A DNA stretch of 64,000 nucleotides, taken from NCBI RefSeq assembly GCF_000321415.2, contig NC_019902.2:3038001-3102000 (forward strand), given 5' to 3'. The DNA comes from Thioalkalivibrio nitratireducens DSM 14787 (lineage in GTDB: Bacteria > Pseudomonadota > Gammaproteobacteria > Ectothiorhodospirales > Ectothiorhodospiraceae). Of the stretch, positions 19,222 to 28,514 are shown one piece after another; positions within the stretch are counted from its first letter, which is position 1, and the number at the start of each line of letters is the position of its first letter. The position numbers were made by a program, and so were the translations under genes. The notes under the pieces are model-generated. The model ran no database searches. It was not told the origin of the DNA and saw only the letters and a list, made by a program, of their open reading frames with translations.

Positions 19222-21161
19222 GTGACCGGCTCCCTGCGTTCCCGCGCGCCGCGCAGGAACGCCAGCGCCTGCTGCGGATCCCGGGTCTGGTGGAACGCCG
19301 GAAGCCCGTCGAAGAAACGGCGGCCATAGGGCTTCTGGAGGATACGCGGATCGCACAGCGCCAAGATCCCGGAATCCTGCGCGTCGCGGATCAGCCGCCC
19401 CGCACCCTGTTTCAGTGCCAGCACGGCCTGGGGCAACTGGAAATCCATGAACGCAGTCCCCCCCGCCGCCTCGATCGCTGCAGCCCGGGCCTGCAGCACC
19501 GGGTCGTTCGGCGCCGCGAAAGGCAGCCGGTCGATGATGACCGTCGACAATGCGTCGCCGCGGATATCGACTCCCTCCCAGAAACTCTGCGCACCGAGCA
19601 GCCAGGCCTGACCGGACGCTCGGAAACGCACCAGCAGTTCGGCCCGCGGCTGCTCGCCCTGCACCAGCAGCGGATGTCCGGGCGGCAGCCGGTCACGGAG
19701 CAAGCCAGCCGCCTCCTGCAGCGCGCGATGGCTGGTGAACAGGAAGAAACCGCCGCCCGGGCTGCCCTCGACCAGCGGCCAGGCCCAGTCGATGCAGGCC
19801 CGGGTATACCCAGGGCTGTTCGGATTTGGCAACGGCCGCTCCGGCAGCACCAGGCAGGCCTGGCGGGAGAAGTCGAAGGGGCTGTCCAGACGCTCGGTGC
19901 GCACGTCCGCCGGCAACCCCAGGCGTCGGGCCGCATGCCCGAAGTCGTCTCCGATCGCGAGCGTCGCAGAGGTGAACACCCAGCTGGCCGGGCAGGCCGC
20001 GCGCCGCTTCGCCAGAGGCCGCGCGGCGTCCAGGGGTGTCCGGTGCAGGATCAGGCTCTGTCGGAACCGTTCCACCCAGGCAACGGTTTCGGTGTCCTCC
20101 GCGAGCCATTCGTGCAGACGGGATCGCAGGGTCAGGCACCGCACCCGCGCCTGGTCGAGGCCGGGCGTACGCCCCGCGACCTCGGCGAGATCGTTCCCGA
20201 GCCGATCCAGGGCCTCGTCGAGCCGTGACAGCGCCGCCTCCACTTCGGGGCCGCCGGACACCTCGCTCCAGGCCGCCCGTGCCGGCCAGTCCCCGGAGCA
20301 TTCAAGCAGGCCCGCGACCGCCTCCTGCAGCGACGCCACCGGTTCGCGCAGATCGGCCAGCTCCGGTGCCTCGCGCTCGAAGTCGCGAACGATGTCCCGG
20401 CCCAGGTCGCGCAGCGCCCGCGTACCCAGCGCCAGTCCGAAAAAGGCCCCGGCGATTTCCGGCAGCTGATGCGCCTCGTCCACGATCACGGCATCGACCT
20501 GCGGCAGCAACTCCCCGAAGCCCTCGTCCTTCAGCGCCATGTCCGCCAGCAGCAGGTGATGGTTCACCACGATCACGTCGGCATCCTGCGCGCGCCGCCG
20601 CGCGCGCAGGACGAAGCACTCGTTCAGTTGCGGACACTCGTGCCCCAAGCAATTGTCGACCGTCGACGTCACCTGGGACCATAGCGGGGCATTCTCGGCC
20701 AGGATGTCGGCCTGGGTCAGGTCGCCGTCGGGCGAGCGGCGCGCATAGCGCCGCAGCGCCTCGAGAGTCAGCGCGTGCCGGCCGCCAGCGCCGTCGCCGG
20801 CCGCCGCGTCGAGGCGATAGTGGCACAGGTAGTTCGAACGTCCTTTCAGAAGGGCGGTCTTCGGGTGGCGGCCCAGCGCCTGGCAGACGACCGGCAGATC
20901 CTTGTCGTACAGCTGGTCCTGCAGGGTCTTGGTACCCGTGGAGATCAGGATCCGCCGCTGCGATAGCAGCGCCGCTACCAGATAGGCGTAGGTCTTGCCC
21001 ACGCCCGTGGCTGCCTCGACCAGCAGCGCGGACGGGGCCTGTTCCAGCACCTCCGCGACGACCGCGGCCATGACCTGCTGCTGCGCCCGCGGCTGGAAAC
21101 CAGGGACGGCGCGGGCCAGGATGCCCTCGGGCCGCAGCGCGTCGCGCGCCCGTTCGGGCAT
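19212..21161 (-). CDS. ATP-dependent DNA helicase, DinG/YoaA (XPD-like) family
   Basis: 5'-3' superfamily 2 iron-sulfur helicase involved in DNA repair. 649 residues from ATG 21161 (MPERARDALRPEG), which starts just after the TPR lipoprotein stop; the frame is open further upstream but overlaps that gene. Walker A ATGVGKT (51-57), four cysteines C113, C171, C176 and C182 spaced as the XPD-type 4Fe-4S site, DEAH box at 228-231, and the C-terminal motif GAGRLIRDAQD. The length and iron-sulfur site fit YoaA better than the larger DinG. Overlaps tsaB by 10 bp. Confidence 0.92.
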   Translation of the reverse strand: MPERARDALRPEGILARAVPGFQPRAQQQVMAAVVAEVLEQAPSALLVEAATGVGKTYAYLVAALLSQRRILISTGTKTLQDQLYDKDLPVVCQALGRHPKTALLKGRSNYLCHYRLDAAAGDGAGGRHALTLEALRRYARRSPDGDLTQADILAENAPLWSQVTSTVDNCLGHECPQLNECFVLRARRRAQDADVIVVNHHLLLADMALKDEGFGELLPQVDAVIVDEAHQLPEIAGAFFGLALGTRALRDLGRDIVRDFEREAPELADLREPVASLQEAVAGLLECSGDWPARAAWSEVSGGPEVEAALSRLDEALDRLGNDLAEVAGRTPGLDQARVRCLTLRSRLHEWLAEDTETVAWVERFRQSLILHRTPLDAARPLAKRRAACPASWVFTSATLAIGDDFGHAARRLGLPADVRTERLDSPFDFSRQACLVLPERPLPNPNSPGYTRACIDWAWPLVEGSPGGGFFLFTSHRALQEAAGLLRDRLPPGHPLLVQGEQPRAELLVRFRASGQAWLLGAQSFWEGVDIRGDALSTVIIDRLPFAAPNDPVLQARAAAIEAAGGTAFMDFQLPQAVLALKQGAGRLIRDAQDSGILALCDPRILQKPYGRRFFDGLPAFHQTRDPQQALAFLRGARERREPVTCA

Positions 21162-21171
21162 CCCCCCGGGG

Positions 21172-21729
21172 TCAGCCAATCCCCGACTCCAGGCGGCGCA
21201 CCTCGTCGATCGCCCGGCGAGCACCCTCGGTATCGCCCATGCCCTCGCGGGCATCGACGATGATGCGCCAGTTTGCCAGGGCCAGCGCGCGGTCCCCGGA
21301 ACCGAGCTGCAGGGACCGTTGCGCCATCCGCTCGGCCTGCACGAATTCGCCCTGCTCCAACCGCACCCGTGCCAGCCGGCTCCAGAGTTCCGGATCGCGC
21401 GGGGCGATCCGCAGCGCGCGCTCCAGCCGCAGGTCGGCGAGCCGCAGATCGCCTGCCGCACGCGCCTGGTCCGACTGGGCTGCGAGCGCCAATGCCGCGG
21501 GCGCGGTGGGGGGTGGTTGCGGCGCCGCAGGTTCGGGCACGACCTCCGGTTCCGGCGGCTGCACTTCCTCGAGCACGACAGGCGGCGGCGCCGGCATCGG
21601 CACGGACGGCGGCGGACCGGTGCGCGGCGCCGGAACCGCACAGGCGCCGAGCAGCAGTGCGGGCAGCAGCCACAGGATTCGGCCGGCAATGCCGGAGGTT
21701 CGACCGCTGCGTCGCTGCCATTGCGTCAT
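21172..21729 (-). CDS. Tetratricopeptide-repeat lipoprotein
   Basis: 185-residue lipoprotein from ATG 21729 (MTQWQRRSG). Signal peptide with lipobox LLLGAC near residue 31, then a Pro-rich linker (about 37-80) and two to three TPR-like helical pairs (DLRLADLRLERALRIAPRDPE and following). Its ATG overlaps the mrcB stop (ATGA), so it is probably made together with PBP1b. A role as an envelope-synthesis accessory, comparable in position to CpoB- or LpoB-like partners, is inference from context and not from homology. Confidence 0.8.
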   Translation of the reverse strand: MTQWQRRSGRTSGIAGRILWLLPALLLGACAVPAPRTGPPPSVPMPAPPPVVLEEVQPPEPEVVPEPAAPQPPPTAPAALALAAQSDQARAAGDLRLADLRLERALRIAPRDPELWSRLARVRLEQGEFVQAERMAQRSLQLGSGDRALALANWRIIVDAREGMGDTEGARRAIDEVRRLESGIG

Positions 21730-24053
21730 TGCGTCCACCCCTGGCGCCATCCGGACGCCCCGTCGTTATAGGAATCGCGCTCCAGGTCACAGCTCGCCCG
21801 CGTCCGGGGCGCGGAATCGCGCCAGAACGGCAGCCGGATCCGGTCGGGACAGGCTGCAGTCTCCGTGCGCAGTCCGGAGCGCCGATCCACCTCCTTCAGC
21901 CGGATCTCGGGGTGGTATCCCAAGCTCAGCGAACCACCAGGCATTCCCGACATGGTACGTATCCACAGGGGTACCGCGCCAGTCGCGCCGGTCAGGCCTG
22001 TTGGCCGATTGTCGTCCAGCCCCAGCCAGACCACCAGCAGATGCCGGTCGTCGAACCCCGCGAACCAGCTGTCCCGAAGGTCGCTCGAGCTACCGGTCTT
22101 GCCGGCCAGCACCCGGCCGGGCAGGCGCTGACCGATCCGCCGGCCGGTGCCGCGGGTGGTGACGTCGTGCAACGCATGGTTGACGAGTTGCACGGCACCG
22201 TCCGGAACCGCCCCGCGCAACTCCAGGCTGTAATGGGAGAGTTCCTGATTGCCGGCATCGAGGACGTCGCGAATCGCCCGGCTACGGGTCGCATAACCGC
22301 CGTTGGCCAGTGCCTGGTACAGCGTCGCCACCTCCAGCGGCGACAGGTCGAGTGCACCAAGCGCCAGCGACGGCAACGGCGCCGGGCTGCGTTCGAGGCC
22401 CAGTGTCTGCAGCAGCCGGATGACCTGGGGAATCCCGATCTGCTGACCCAGGCGTACGGACGCGACATTGTACGAGTGGACCAGGGCCTCCCAAGCCGTC
22501 ACCTGGCCATGGAACCGGCGGTTGAAATTCTGCGGCGACCAGGGTTCGCCATGGGGCAGCTGCAGCGTCAGCGGGCTGTCGTCCAGCAGCGTCGCCAGGG
22601 TATAGCGCTGGGGATCCGAGAGTGCCGCCAGGTAGACGAATGGCTTCACCAGCGAGCCGATCGGCCGCTTCGCGTCCACCGCGCGGTTGAACCCGGGGAA
22701 GCGTGGATCGCGGTCCCCGACCAGCGCCAGTACCTCCCCGGCCAGCGGGTCGGTCAGCACCGCCGCCACCTGCAGCGGTTCGGTAATGCCACGGTCCGCG
22801 ACCACCTGCTCCAGCCCGTCTACGATCTGCCGTTCCAGCGTGAGCTGCGCGCCCGGATCCAGCGTCGTGAAGATTCGCAGGCCCTCGCTGCGCAGATCTT
22901 CTTCGCGGTATTCGTCGCGCAGCTGGCGGCGCACCAGGTCGACGAAGGCCGGGAACCGGCTGTCGCCGCGCGGAACCCTGGGCGACACTCCGAGCGGCCG
23001 GGCACGCGCTTCCTGAACCTGTGCCGCCGGGGCCAGCCGCTCGCGCTGCATCCGGTCGAGCACGCCGTTGCGGCGGGCCAGTGCCCGGTCCGGGAACCGG
23101 CGCGGGTCGTAATAGCTGGCGCCGCGTGCGAGGCCCACCAGCAACGCGAGCTGGTCGAGTTCGAGCTCGCGCAGCGGGCGCTGGAAGTAGAACTCTGCGG
23201 CCAGGCCGAAACCGTGGATCGCGCGGGCGCCCGACTGGCCCAGGAACACCTCGTTCAGGTAGGCCTCGAGGATCTCCTCCTTCGAATAGCGGTATTCCAG
23301 CAGTACCGCCATCACTGCCTCGACCACCTTGCGGCGCAGACTCTGCTCGTGGGTGAGGTAGAAGTTCTTCACCAGCTGCTGGGTGAGCGTGCTGCCGCCC
23401 TGCACGGTGCGACCCGCGCGCAGGTTTGCCCAGGCGGCCCGCGCGATCCCGATCGGGTCCACTCCCCGGTGGGCCAGGAAGCGCCGGTCTTCGGTCGCCA
23501 GCAGCGCGGCAACCAGCCCGGGCGGAACCTCATCCAGCGTGACCAGGACGCGGTCCTCGCCGTGGGTCGGATAGATGCTGCCGATCAGCATCGGCTCAAC
23601 CCGCATCAGGTCCACGGTTCCGCCGGTCTGCCGGTCCCGCACTTCCGTAATCATGTCGCCGCCGATGCGCATCCGGACTGAACGTGCCGGTTCGCGCCCG
23701 TCGCTGAACACGAAAGGCCGGGTCGTCAGCGTCACCGTGTCGCCGTCGAACGCGAAGCTCCCGGGACCACTGCCACCTTCCCGATAGTGCAGCGCCTCGA
23801 GCTCCAGGAGCAGCAGATCCGGGGTCAACGGCCGCCCCGCGTAGAGTTCCAGCGGGCGCGCGAACACGCGTGCCGGAAGCGCCCAGCGCTTGCCCTCGAA
23901 GCGCGCCTGGATCTCCCGATCGAGCTGCTGCACGTACCACGTGCCGATGGCCCCGAGAACCAGCAGTAGCCCAAGGCTGAACCAGAAAATGGCCCCAAGC
24001 GCCCGGCGGATGCGCGAGCGGGATGCGGGACGGGAGCGGCGTCTGCGCGTCAT
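21726..24053 (-). CDS. mrcB: Bifunctional penicillin-binding protein 1B
   Basis: Class A PBP that polymerises and crosslinks peptidoglycan. 775 residues from ATG 24053; a TTG six codons upstream is also possible. Basic cytosolic tail, one membrane helix (about 21-42), UB2H-like domain (about 65-150), GT51 glycosyltransferase with E188 (ATEDRRF) and GGSTLTQQLVKNFYLT, and a transpeptidase with SxxK at S467-K470 (IGSLVKP), SYN at 527-529 and KTGSSS at 652. The second catalytic glutamate region ILEAYLNEVFLG is present. Heads the mrcB, TPR lipoprotein, helicase, tsaB, truD run. Confidence 0.96.
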   Translation of the reverse strand: MTRRRRSRPASRSRIRRALGAIFWFSLGLLLVLGAIGTWYVQQLDREIQARFEGKRWALPARVFARPLELYAGRPLTPDLLLLELEALHYREGGSGPGSFAFDGDTVTLTTRPFVFSDGREPARSVRMRIGGDMITEVRDRQTGGTVDLMRVEPMLIGSIYPTHGEDRVLVTLDEVPPGLVAALLATEDRRFLAHRGVDPIGIARAAWANLRAGRTVQGGSTLTQQLVKNFYLTHEQSLRRKVVEAVMAVLLEYRYSKEEILEAYLNEVFLGQSGARAIHGFGLAAEFYFQRPLRELELDQLALLVGLARGASYYDPRRFPDRALARRNGVLDRMQRERLAPAAQVQEARARPLGVSPRVPRGDSRFPAFVDLVRRQLRDEYREEDLRSEGLRIFTTLDPGAQLTLERQIVDGLEQVVADRGITEPLQVAAVLTDPLAGEVLALVGDRDPRFPGFNRAVDAKRPIGSLVKPFVYLAALSDPQRYTLATLLDDSPLTLQLPHGEPWSPQNFNRRFHGQVTAWEALVHSYNVASVRLGQQIGIPQVIRLLQTLGLERSPAPLPSLALGALDLSPLEVATLYQALANGGYATRSRAIRDVLDAGNQELSHYSLELRGAVPDGAVQLVNHALHDVTTRGTGRRIGQRLPGRVLAGKTGSSSDLRDSWFAGFDDRHLLVVWLGLDDNRPTGLTGATGAVPLWIRTMSGMPGGSLSLGYHPEIRLKEVDRRSGLRTETAACPDRIRLPFWRDSAPRTRASCDLERDSYNDGASGWRQGWTQ

Positions 24054-24154
24054 GGCGTTCGATTCGGACAAAGCTCAATGGTAACCTGAGTGACACGCTG
24101 CATTCAGGCGTCACTTCGCAATTCTGCCTTTCCGGCATCCCAGCCGAGGTTCCG

Positions 24155-25753
24155 ATGGATCCCCTCGAACGCCAGCGGCACATGCTCGAGATCCTGTCCG
24201 AGCCCGCCCGTTTTCCCCATCCCGCCGACTCTGTCGAGCGCATCGAGACCCATATCTCGACGGTGCTGCTGGCCGGCGAGCACGCCTACAAGATCAAGAA
24301 GCCGCTGAATCTGGGTTTTCTCGATTTCACCGACCTGCGGGCGCGCAGGCGCTACTGCCTGGCCGAACTCGAGATCAACCGCGTGCTGGCGCCGGGGATC
24401 TACCTGGATCTCGCGGAGATCCGCGGCACCCCGGATTCGCCGGCGATCGGGGGCGAAGGCCCGACCCTCGAATACGCGGTGCACATGCGCCGTTTCGACC
24501 GTGACCGGCAACTCGACCGACTGCTGGACGCGGGACGGCTCCCGGTGTCGGCCATGGACGAACTGGCGCGCAAGGTCGCCCGGTTCCACGAATCGGCCGA
24601 CCGCGCCGAGGCCTTTGCGGAATACGGAGCGCCGGAGCAGGTGCTGGCCCCGATGCTGGCCAACTTCGCTGCCCTGCGTCCTTCCGCCACCGACCGGCCG
24701 GAACGGGCCGAACGCCTGCGCGGGCTCGAGGCCTGGACGCGTGAAACCGCGGCGCGGCACGAGGTGCTGCTCCGTGCGCGGCGGCAGCAGGGGTTCATTC
24801 GTGCCTGCCACGGTGACATGCATCTGGGCAACATGGTGTACGCGCAGGACGACACCGGGCGCGAGCGCCTGGCCATCTTCGATGCGATCGAGTTCAGCCC
24901 GTCCCTGCGCTGGATCGACGTGGTCTCGGAACTCGCGTTCCTGACCATGGACCTGCACGCACGCGACGCGCCCGCCCATGCGCATCAGGCGCTGAACGTC
25001 TACCTCGAACACCGGGACGATTTCGGCGGACTGGCGCTGCTTCCGTTCTATCAGGTCTACCGGGCGCTGGTTCGGGCCAAGGTGCACGCAATCCACGCGC
25101 GCGAGGACGACTTGCCGGAGGACGAACGCCGGCATTACGACCGCGAGGTGGAGCGATACCTGGCGCTCGCGGATCACCTGCGCAGTCCGGGCCGCCCTGC
25201 CCTGATCCTGATGCACGGGGTATCGGGCAGCGGCAAGACCCGCGTCAGCACCGAGATCCTGCAGCGGCTGGGGGCAATCCGCCTGCGCAGCGACATCGAG
25301 CGCAGACGAATGATCGGCGTCTCCGAAGATGTACGGCCGAGTGCGGAACAGCAGGCGGCGCTCTACACGCCGGAAGGAATCCGCCGAGTCTATGAGCACC
25401 TGCGCCGGCAGGCCGACCTGCTGTTGGGACAGGGCCAGACGGTGATCGTCGACGCCACCTTCCTGACCCGCGCCCAGCGGGCCCCGTTCGAAGAGCTTGC
25501 CCGGGCAAGGGGTATCCCGAGCGCCGTCGTCGCCTGCCAGGCCGATGCGGAAACACTGCGCCGGCGCCTGGCCGCCCGGCAGCGGGCCGCGCGCGACGCC
25601 TCCGACGCTGGCATCGCAGTGATGGAACGACAACTCGTCGAGGTCGAACCTCCGGACTCGCCGGAACCCACCGTCGTGAGTTCCCCGGAACAGGAACTGG
25701 ACTGGAGCGGCCTGAAGCGCCTGCTCGGGCGTAACGGCGCCGCCGCGGGGTGA
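24155..25753 (+). CDS. Aminoglycoside phosphotransferase-like / P-loop kinase fusion protein
   Basis: 532 residues from ATG 24155, preceded by GAGG with good spacing. The N-terminal half (about 1-330) is an APH/choline-kinase-like fold with the catalytic CHGDMHLGNMVY and the metal aspartate in IFDAIEFSP. The C-terminal half (about 350-500) is a P-loop kinase of the AAA/zeta-toxin type with Walker A HGVSGSGKTRVS and a later DATFLTR motif. Such fusions are widespread, and the substrate is unknown. Despite the APH label there is no reason to infer antibiotic resistance. Divergent from mrcB. Confidence 0.85.
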   Translation: MDPLERQRHMLEILSEPARFPHPADSVERIETHISTVLLAGEHAYKIKKPLNLGFLDFTDLRARRRYCLAELEINRVLAPGIYLDLAEIRGTPDSPAIGGEGPTLEYAVHMRRFDRDRQLDRLLDAGRLPVSAMDELARKVARFHESADRAEAFAEYGAPEQVLAPMLANFAALRPSATDRPERAERLRGLEAWTRETAARHEVLLRARRQQGFIRACHGDMHLGNMVYAQDDTGRERLAIFDAIEFSPSLRWIDVVSELAFLTMDLHARDAPAHAHQALNVYLEHRDDFGGLALLPFYQVYRALVRAKVHAIHAREDDLPEDERRHYDREVERYLALADHLRSPGRPALILMHGVSGSGKTRVSTEILQRLGAIRLRSDIERRRMIGVSEDVRPSAEQQAALYTPEGIRRVYEHLRRQADLLLGQGQTVIVDATFLTRAQRAPFEELARARGIPSAVVACQADAETLRRRLAARQRAARDASDAGIAVMERQLVEVEPPDSPEPTVVSSPEQELDWSGLKRLLGRNGAAAG

Positions 25754-25893
25754 CAACCGCCGGCCCGGGATCTAAGCTCGAAGAAGTGACCGGATCCGGG
25801 CGGGGTTGCGAAGCTGCGGGGGCCGGCCGGAACCACGCAGGGCCGCGGAGCCTGAGTGTCGAACCCGCCCACGTGCCCCACGGAGTGCCGTCG

Positions 25894-26670
25894 ATGTTGC
25901 CACGCCCATTTCTCACCGCTGCTCTGGGTCTCCTGCTCGTCTGCATTCCCGGGATCGCGTCTGCGGACGCGGTGCTCCGCTTCGTGGACAGCCACGGCGA
26001 GCATTCGCAGATGCTGGTAAAGGCCCCGTACGCGCGCATGGATATCGTAAACGGTGGCAGCGGCCACACCGGCTACATGCTGTTCTATGCCGAAGACCGC
26101 TCCCTGTATGTGGTCGACGACGGCAGCGGCACCTACATGCCACTGAACGAGGACGTCATCGATGCGCAGAAGCGGGCGATGGACGAGATGATCGACGGCA
26201 TGCGTTCCCGGATCCAGCAACTGCCGCCCGAGGCGCGCGCCGAGATGGAACGTCAGTTCGGCATCGGCGTGGACGCCGGCCCAGTCGAGGTTTCGGCCCA
26301 ACCGACCGGGCGTGAGCAGGATCTGAACGGCCTGCGCTGCCAGGAGAAGGAGATCCTGGTCGCGGGCCGGGTGCAGCACGTCGCCTGCGTCGCGGACGCG
26401 GAAACACTCGGCCTCTCCCCTGTGGACTTCGAGACGATCAGCGCGCTGATGGAACGACTCTTCGACTTGTCCAAGCGCGCCCTGGATGCCGGCGGCCCGA
26501 TCGCGATGGCCATGGGCTCGAACGTGATCCCGCGGCTCGACGGGGTACCGCTGACGGTGCGCGATGTCCGCGACGGCGTGACCACCCGGCTGACCGGGAT
26601 CTCGACCGACCCGATCAGCCCGGAACTCTTCCGCGTTCCGGCGAGCTACCGGGAGCAGGCACCGTTCTAA
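25894..26670 (+). CDS. Secreted protein, DUF4412-like
   Basis: 258 residues from ATG 25894 (MLPRPFLTAALG), with a signal peptide ending IASA. The mature part alternates beta-strands (KAPYARMDIVNG, TGYMLFYAEDRSLYVVDDG) in the way of outer-envelope DUF4412 proteins. A helical middle (DAQKRAMDEMIDGMRSRI) and a pair of cysteines (LRCQEKE and HVACV) follow. Function unknown. An NlpC/P60 lipoprotein gene follows after 3 bp, so they are co-transcribed. Confidence 0.6.
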   Translation: MLPRPFLTAALGLLLVCIPGIASADAVLRFVDSHGEHSQMLVKAPYARMDIVNGGSGHTGYMLFYAEDRSLYVVDDGSGTYMPLNEDVIDAQKRAMDEMIDGMRSRIQQLPPEARAEMERQFGIGVDAGPVEVSAQPTGREQDLNGLRCQEKEILVAGRVQHVACVADAETLGLSPVDFETISALMERLFDLSKRALDAGGPIAMAMGSNVIPRLDGVPLTVRDVRDGVTTRLTGISTDPISPELFRVPASYREQAPF

Positions 26671-26673
26671 GCC

Positions 26674-27168
26674 ATGGCCGCCACCGGGCCGATGGGTACG
26701 CTTCTACTGTCCCTGGGCCTGCTCGCGGCCTGTGTCGGCAGTCCCGCACCCGGGCCCGCGGACGGCGCAGGCACCCCGTCGACGGACACCGGCCTGGCCC
26801 GCTCGGAGGTCGTTCTCGCAGCGCTCGGACACCTGGATGCACCGTACCGCTACGGCGGCCTGGACGCGAGCGGGCTCGACTGCTCCGCGCTGGTGCAGCG
26901 CGTCTACCGGCAGGCCGGCGTCGAGCATGTCCCCCGAACGACCTCGGAACAGGCACGTTCCGCCCGCCGAATCCCGCCGGCTCGGGCGCAGCCCGGCGAC
27001 GTGTTGTTTTTCGCCACGCGCGGGAATCGAATCGACCACGTCGGAGTCTTTATCGGCGAGGGGCGCTTCATCCATGCACCTTCGTCCCGCGGACAGGTGC
27101 GGATCGAGCCGCTGGCCTCGAGTTACTGGCAACCCCGCCTGCGCAAGGCGGGGCACTTCTTCGAATGA
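26674..27168 (+). CDS. NlpC/P60 family lipoprotein peptidase
   Basis: 164-residue cell-wall peptidase of the NlpC/P60 family, cutting gamma-D-glutamyl-diaminopimelate type bonds in peptidoglycan. Signal peptide with lipobox LLAAC (about residue 20). Catalytic cysteine in GLDCSALVQ and histidine in RIDHVGVFIG are both present, with the third polar residue in FIHAPSS. The preceding gene ends 3 bp upstream. Its stop overlaps an in-frame ATG of the next gene. Confidence 0.9.
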   Translation: MAATGPMGTLLLSLGLLAACVGSPAPGPADGAGTPSTDTGLARSEVVLAALGHLDAPYRYGGLDASGLDCSALVQRVYRQAGVEHVPRTTSEQARSARRIPPARAQPGDVLFFATRGNRIDHVGVFIGEGRFIHAPSSRGQVRIEPLASSYWQPRLRKAGHFFE

Positions 27169-27191
27169 TCCACCACTACAAGGGTGCCACC

Positions 27192-27686
27192 ATGTCACTT
27201 CTCCGCTTCGCCATTCCCGCCCTGCTCGGCCTGACCCTAGGCCTGCCGTCCGCGTTCGCCCAGAACCTCGTGATGGAGACCGACGATCGCCACATCTATG
27301 CAACCGAGGGGGAATTCTCCTTCTATCGCGAGATGGTCGAGTCGGCGATCACCGACGAGGGCATGGTAATCAACTACGTCGGGCATATCGCCTCGATGCT
27401 GGACCGCACCGGGGGCGACCTCGGCACCGGTGAGAGCCTGTACCTGAACGGCGAGTCACTGGAGTTCTGCAGCGCGGTGTACTCACGGCGCATGATGGAG
27501 GCCGACCCGCACAGTATCGTGTACTGCCCGTACGTGATCGCGATCTACGAGCTGGCCGCAGAGCCCGGGACGATTTACGTCGGCTATCAGCGCCTGCCGC
27601 AGGGCGATGACGAGGCCTCGCAGCAGGCGTTGCAGGACGTCGAGGAACTGATCGACCGTATCGTCAACAACGCACTCGCATTCTGA
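27192..27686 (+). CDS. Secreted DUF302-like protein
   Basis: 164 residues from ATG 27192 (MSLLRFAIPALL), which has AAGGG upstream. An ATG at 27165 that overlaps the previous stop is an alternative adding nine residues. Signal peptide ends AFAQ. The mature domain has the two-part DUF302 pattern (INYVGHIASMLDRTG, EFCSAVYSRRMMEADPHSIVYCPYVIAIYE) with two cysteines that could form a disulfide. Function unknown. Third of three consecutive exported proteins. Confidence 0.7.
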   Translation: MSLLRFAIPALLGLTLGLPSAFAQNLVMETDDRHIYATEGEFSFYREMVESAITDEGMVINYVGHIASMLDRTGGDLGTGESLYLNGESLEFCSAVYSRRMMEADPHSIVYCPYVIAIYELAAEPGTIYVGYQRLPQGDDEASQQALQDVEELIDRIVNNALAF

Positions 27687-27701
27687 CGCAGTACACCGCG
27701 G

Positions 27702-28256
27702 TCAGCCCGGCCGGCGCGCATGCGCTGGCCGGAATGCAGCCACGCGTGCAGGATCCGTCTCCAGGTAGGGGCCGCCGATCAGGTCCACGCAGTACGGGAT
27801 CGCAGGGAACACCGCGTCCAGGCACTCCGCGATCGCCGACGGCTTGCCTGGCAGGTTCAGAATCAGCGTGGAAGCCCGGATGCCCGCGGTCTGCCGCGAC
27901 AGGATCGCGGTGGGCACGTGGCGCAGCGACACCGCCCGCATCTGCTCGCCGAACCCCGGAAGCAGCTTGGCGCAGACGGCCTCGGTCGCCTCCGGCGTCA
28001 CGTCTCTGGGCGCGGGCCCGGTGCCGCCGGTGGTCACGACCAGGCAGCAGCCGGCCGTGTCGGCGAGTTCCGCCAGCGTCTCTTCCACCCGGGCACACTC
28101 ATCGGGGATCACGCGCGCGACCGGTTCCCAGGCGGATACGAGCGCCGATTCGAGCCAGGACCGGATCGCCGGCCCTCCCTGGTCCTCGTACTCGCCGCGG
28201 CTCGCGCGGTCGGATACGGTCACAATGCCGATCCGGACCGTTACCGACTGCTCCAT
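27702..28256 (-). CDS. mogA: Molybdopterin adenylyltransferase (MogA/MoaB family)
   Basis: Activates molybdopterin by adenylation before molybdate insertion. 184 residues. Conserved motifs: GIVTVSDRASRGEYEDQGGP, the catalytic TTGGTGPAPRDVTPEAT and LNLPGKPSA. Single gene with no other molybdenum cofactor genes beside it, convergent with the DUF302 gene (15 bp between stops). Confidence 0.93.
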   Translation of the reverse strand: MEQSVTVRIGIVTVSDRASRGEYEDQGGPAIRSWLESALVSAWEPVARVIPDECARVEETLAELADTAGCCLVVTTGGTGPAPRDVTPEATEAVCAKLLPGFGEQMRAVSLRHVPTAILSRQTAGIRASTLILNLPGKPSAIAECLDAVFPAIPYCVDLIGGPYLETDPARVAAFRPAHARRPG

Positions 28257-28514
28257 ACGTTAGCTCCTCCGGGAATCCGGTCGCCACCACGATGACGCAC
28301 AGTATAGGAGAGTTGCACGATTCGGTCCTGGGCAGGCGGAACGCCGGAACAAGCGGTTCTTGAGGCACCGGCCGCGTCGCCGGCGGAGCGGCCCGGGGCC
28401 GAGGCCGAACTCCGCATCGCCGCTGCCCCCATCTTGACCCCGGGGGAGGTGGTTACTAGGGTCAGGGGAGAATCCCGCTTTCCATCCCGAGCCATGGCCC
28501 AGGAGGAGCGCATC

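Noticed and set aside
21273-23681. An 802-codon plus-strand frame opposite mrcB
   Set aside because: No recognisable domain; PBP1b motifs are complete on the other strand.
24155-25140. Aminoglycoside resistance gene
   Set aside because: Only the general APH fold is shared. The fused P-loop kinase and chromosomal housekeeping context point to an unrelated kinase family.
24104-25756. A 550-codon minus-strand frame opposite the kinase fusion gene
   Set aside because: Shadow frame without motifs; the plus strand has APH and P-loop signatures and a ribosome-binding site.
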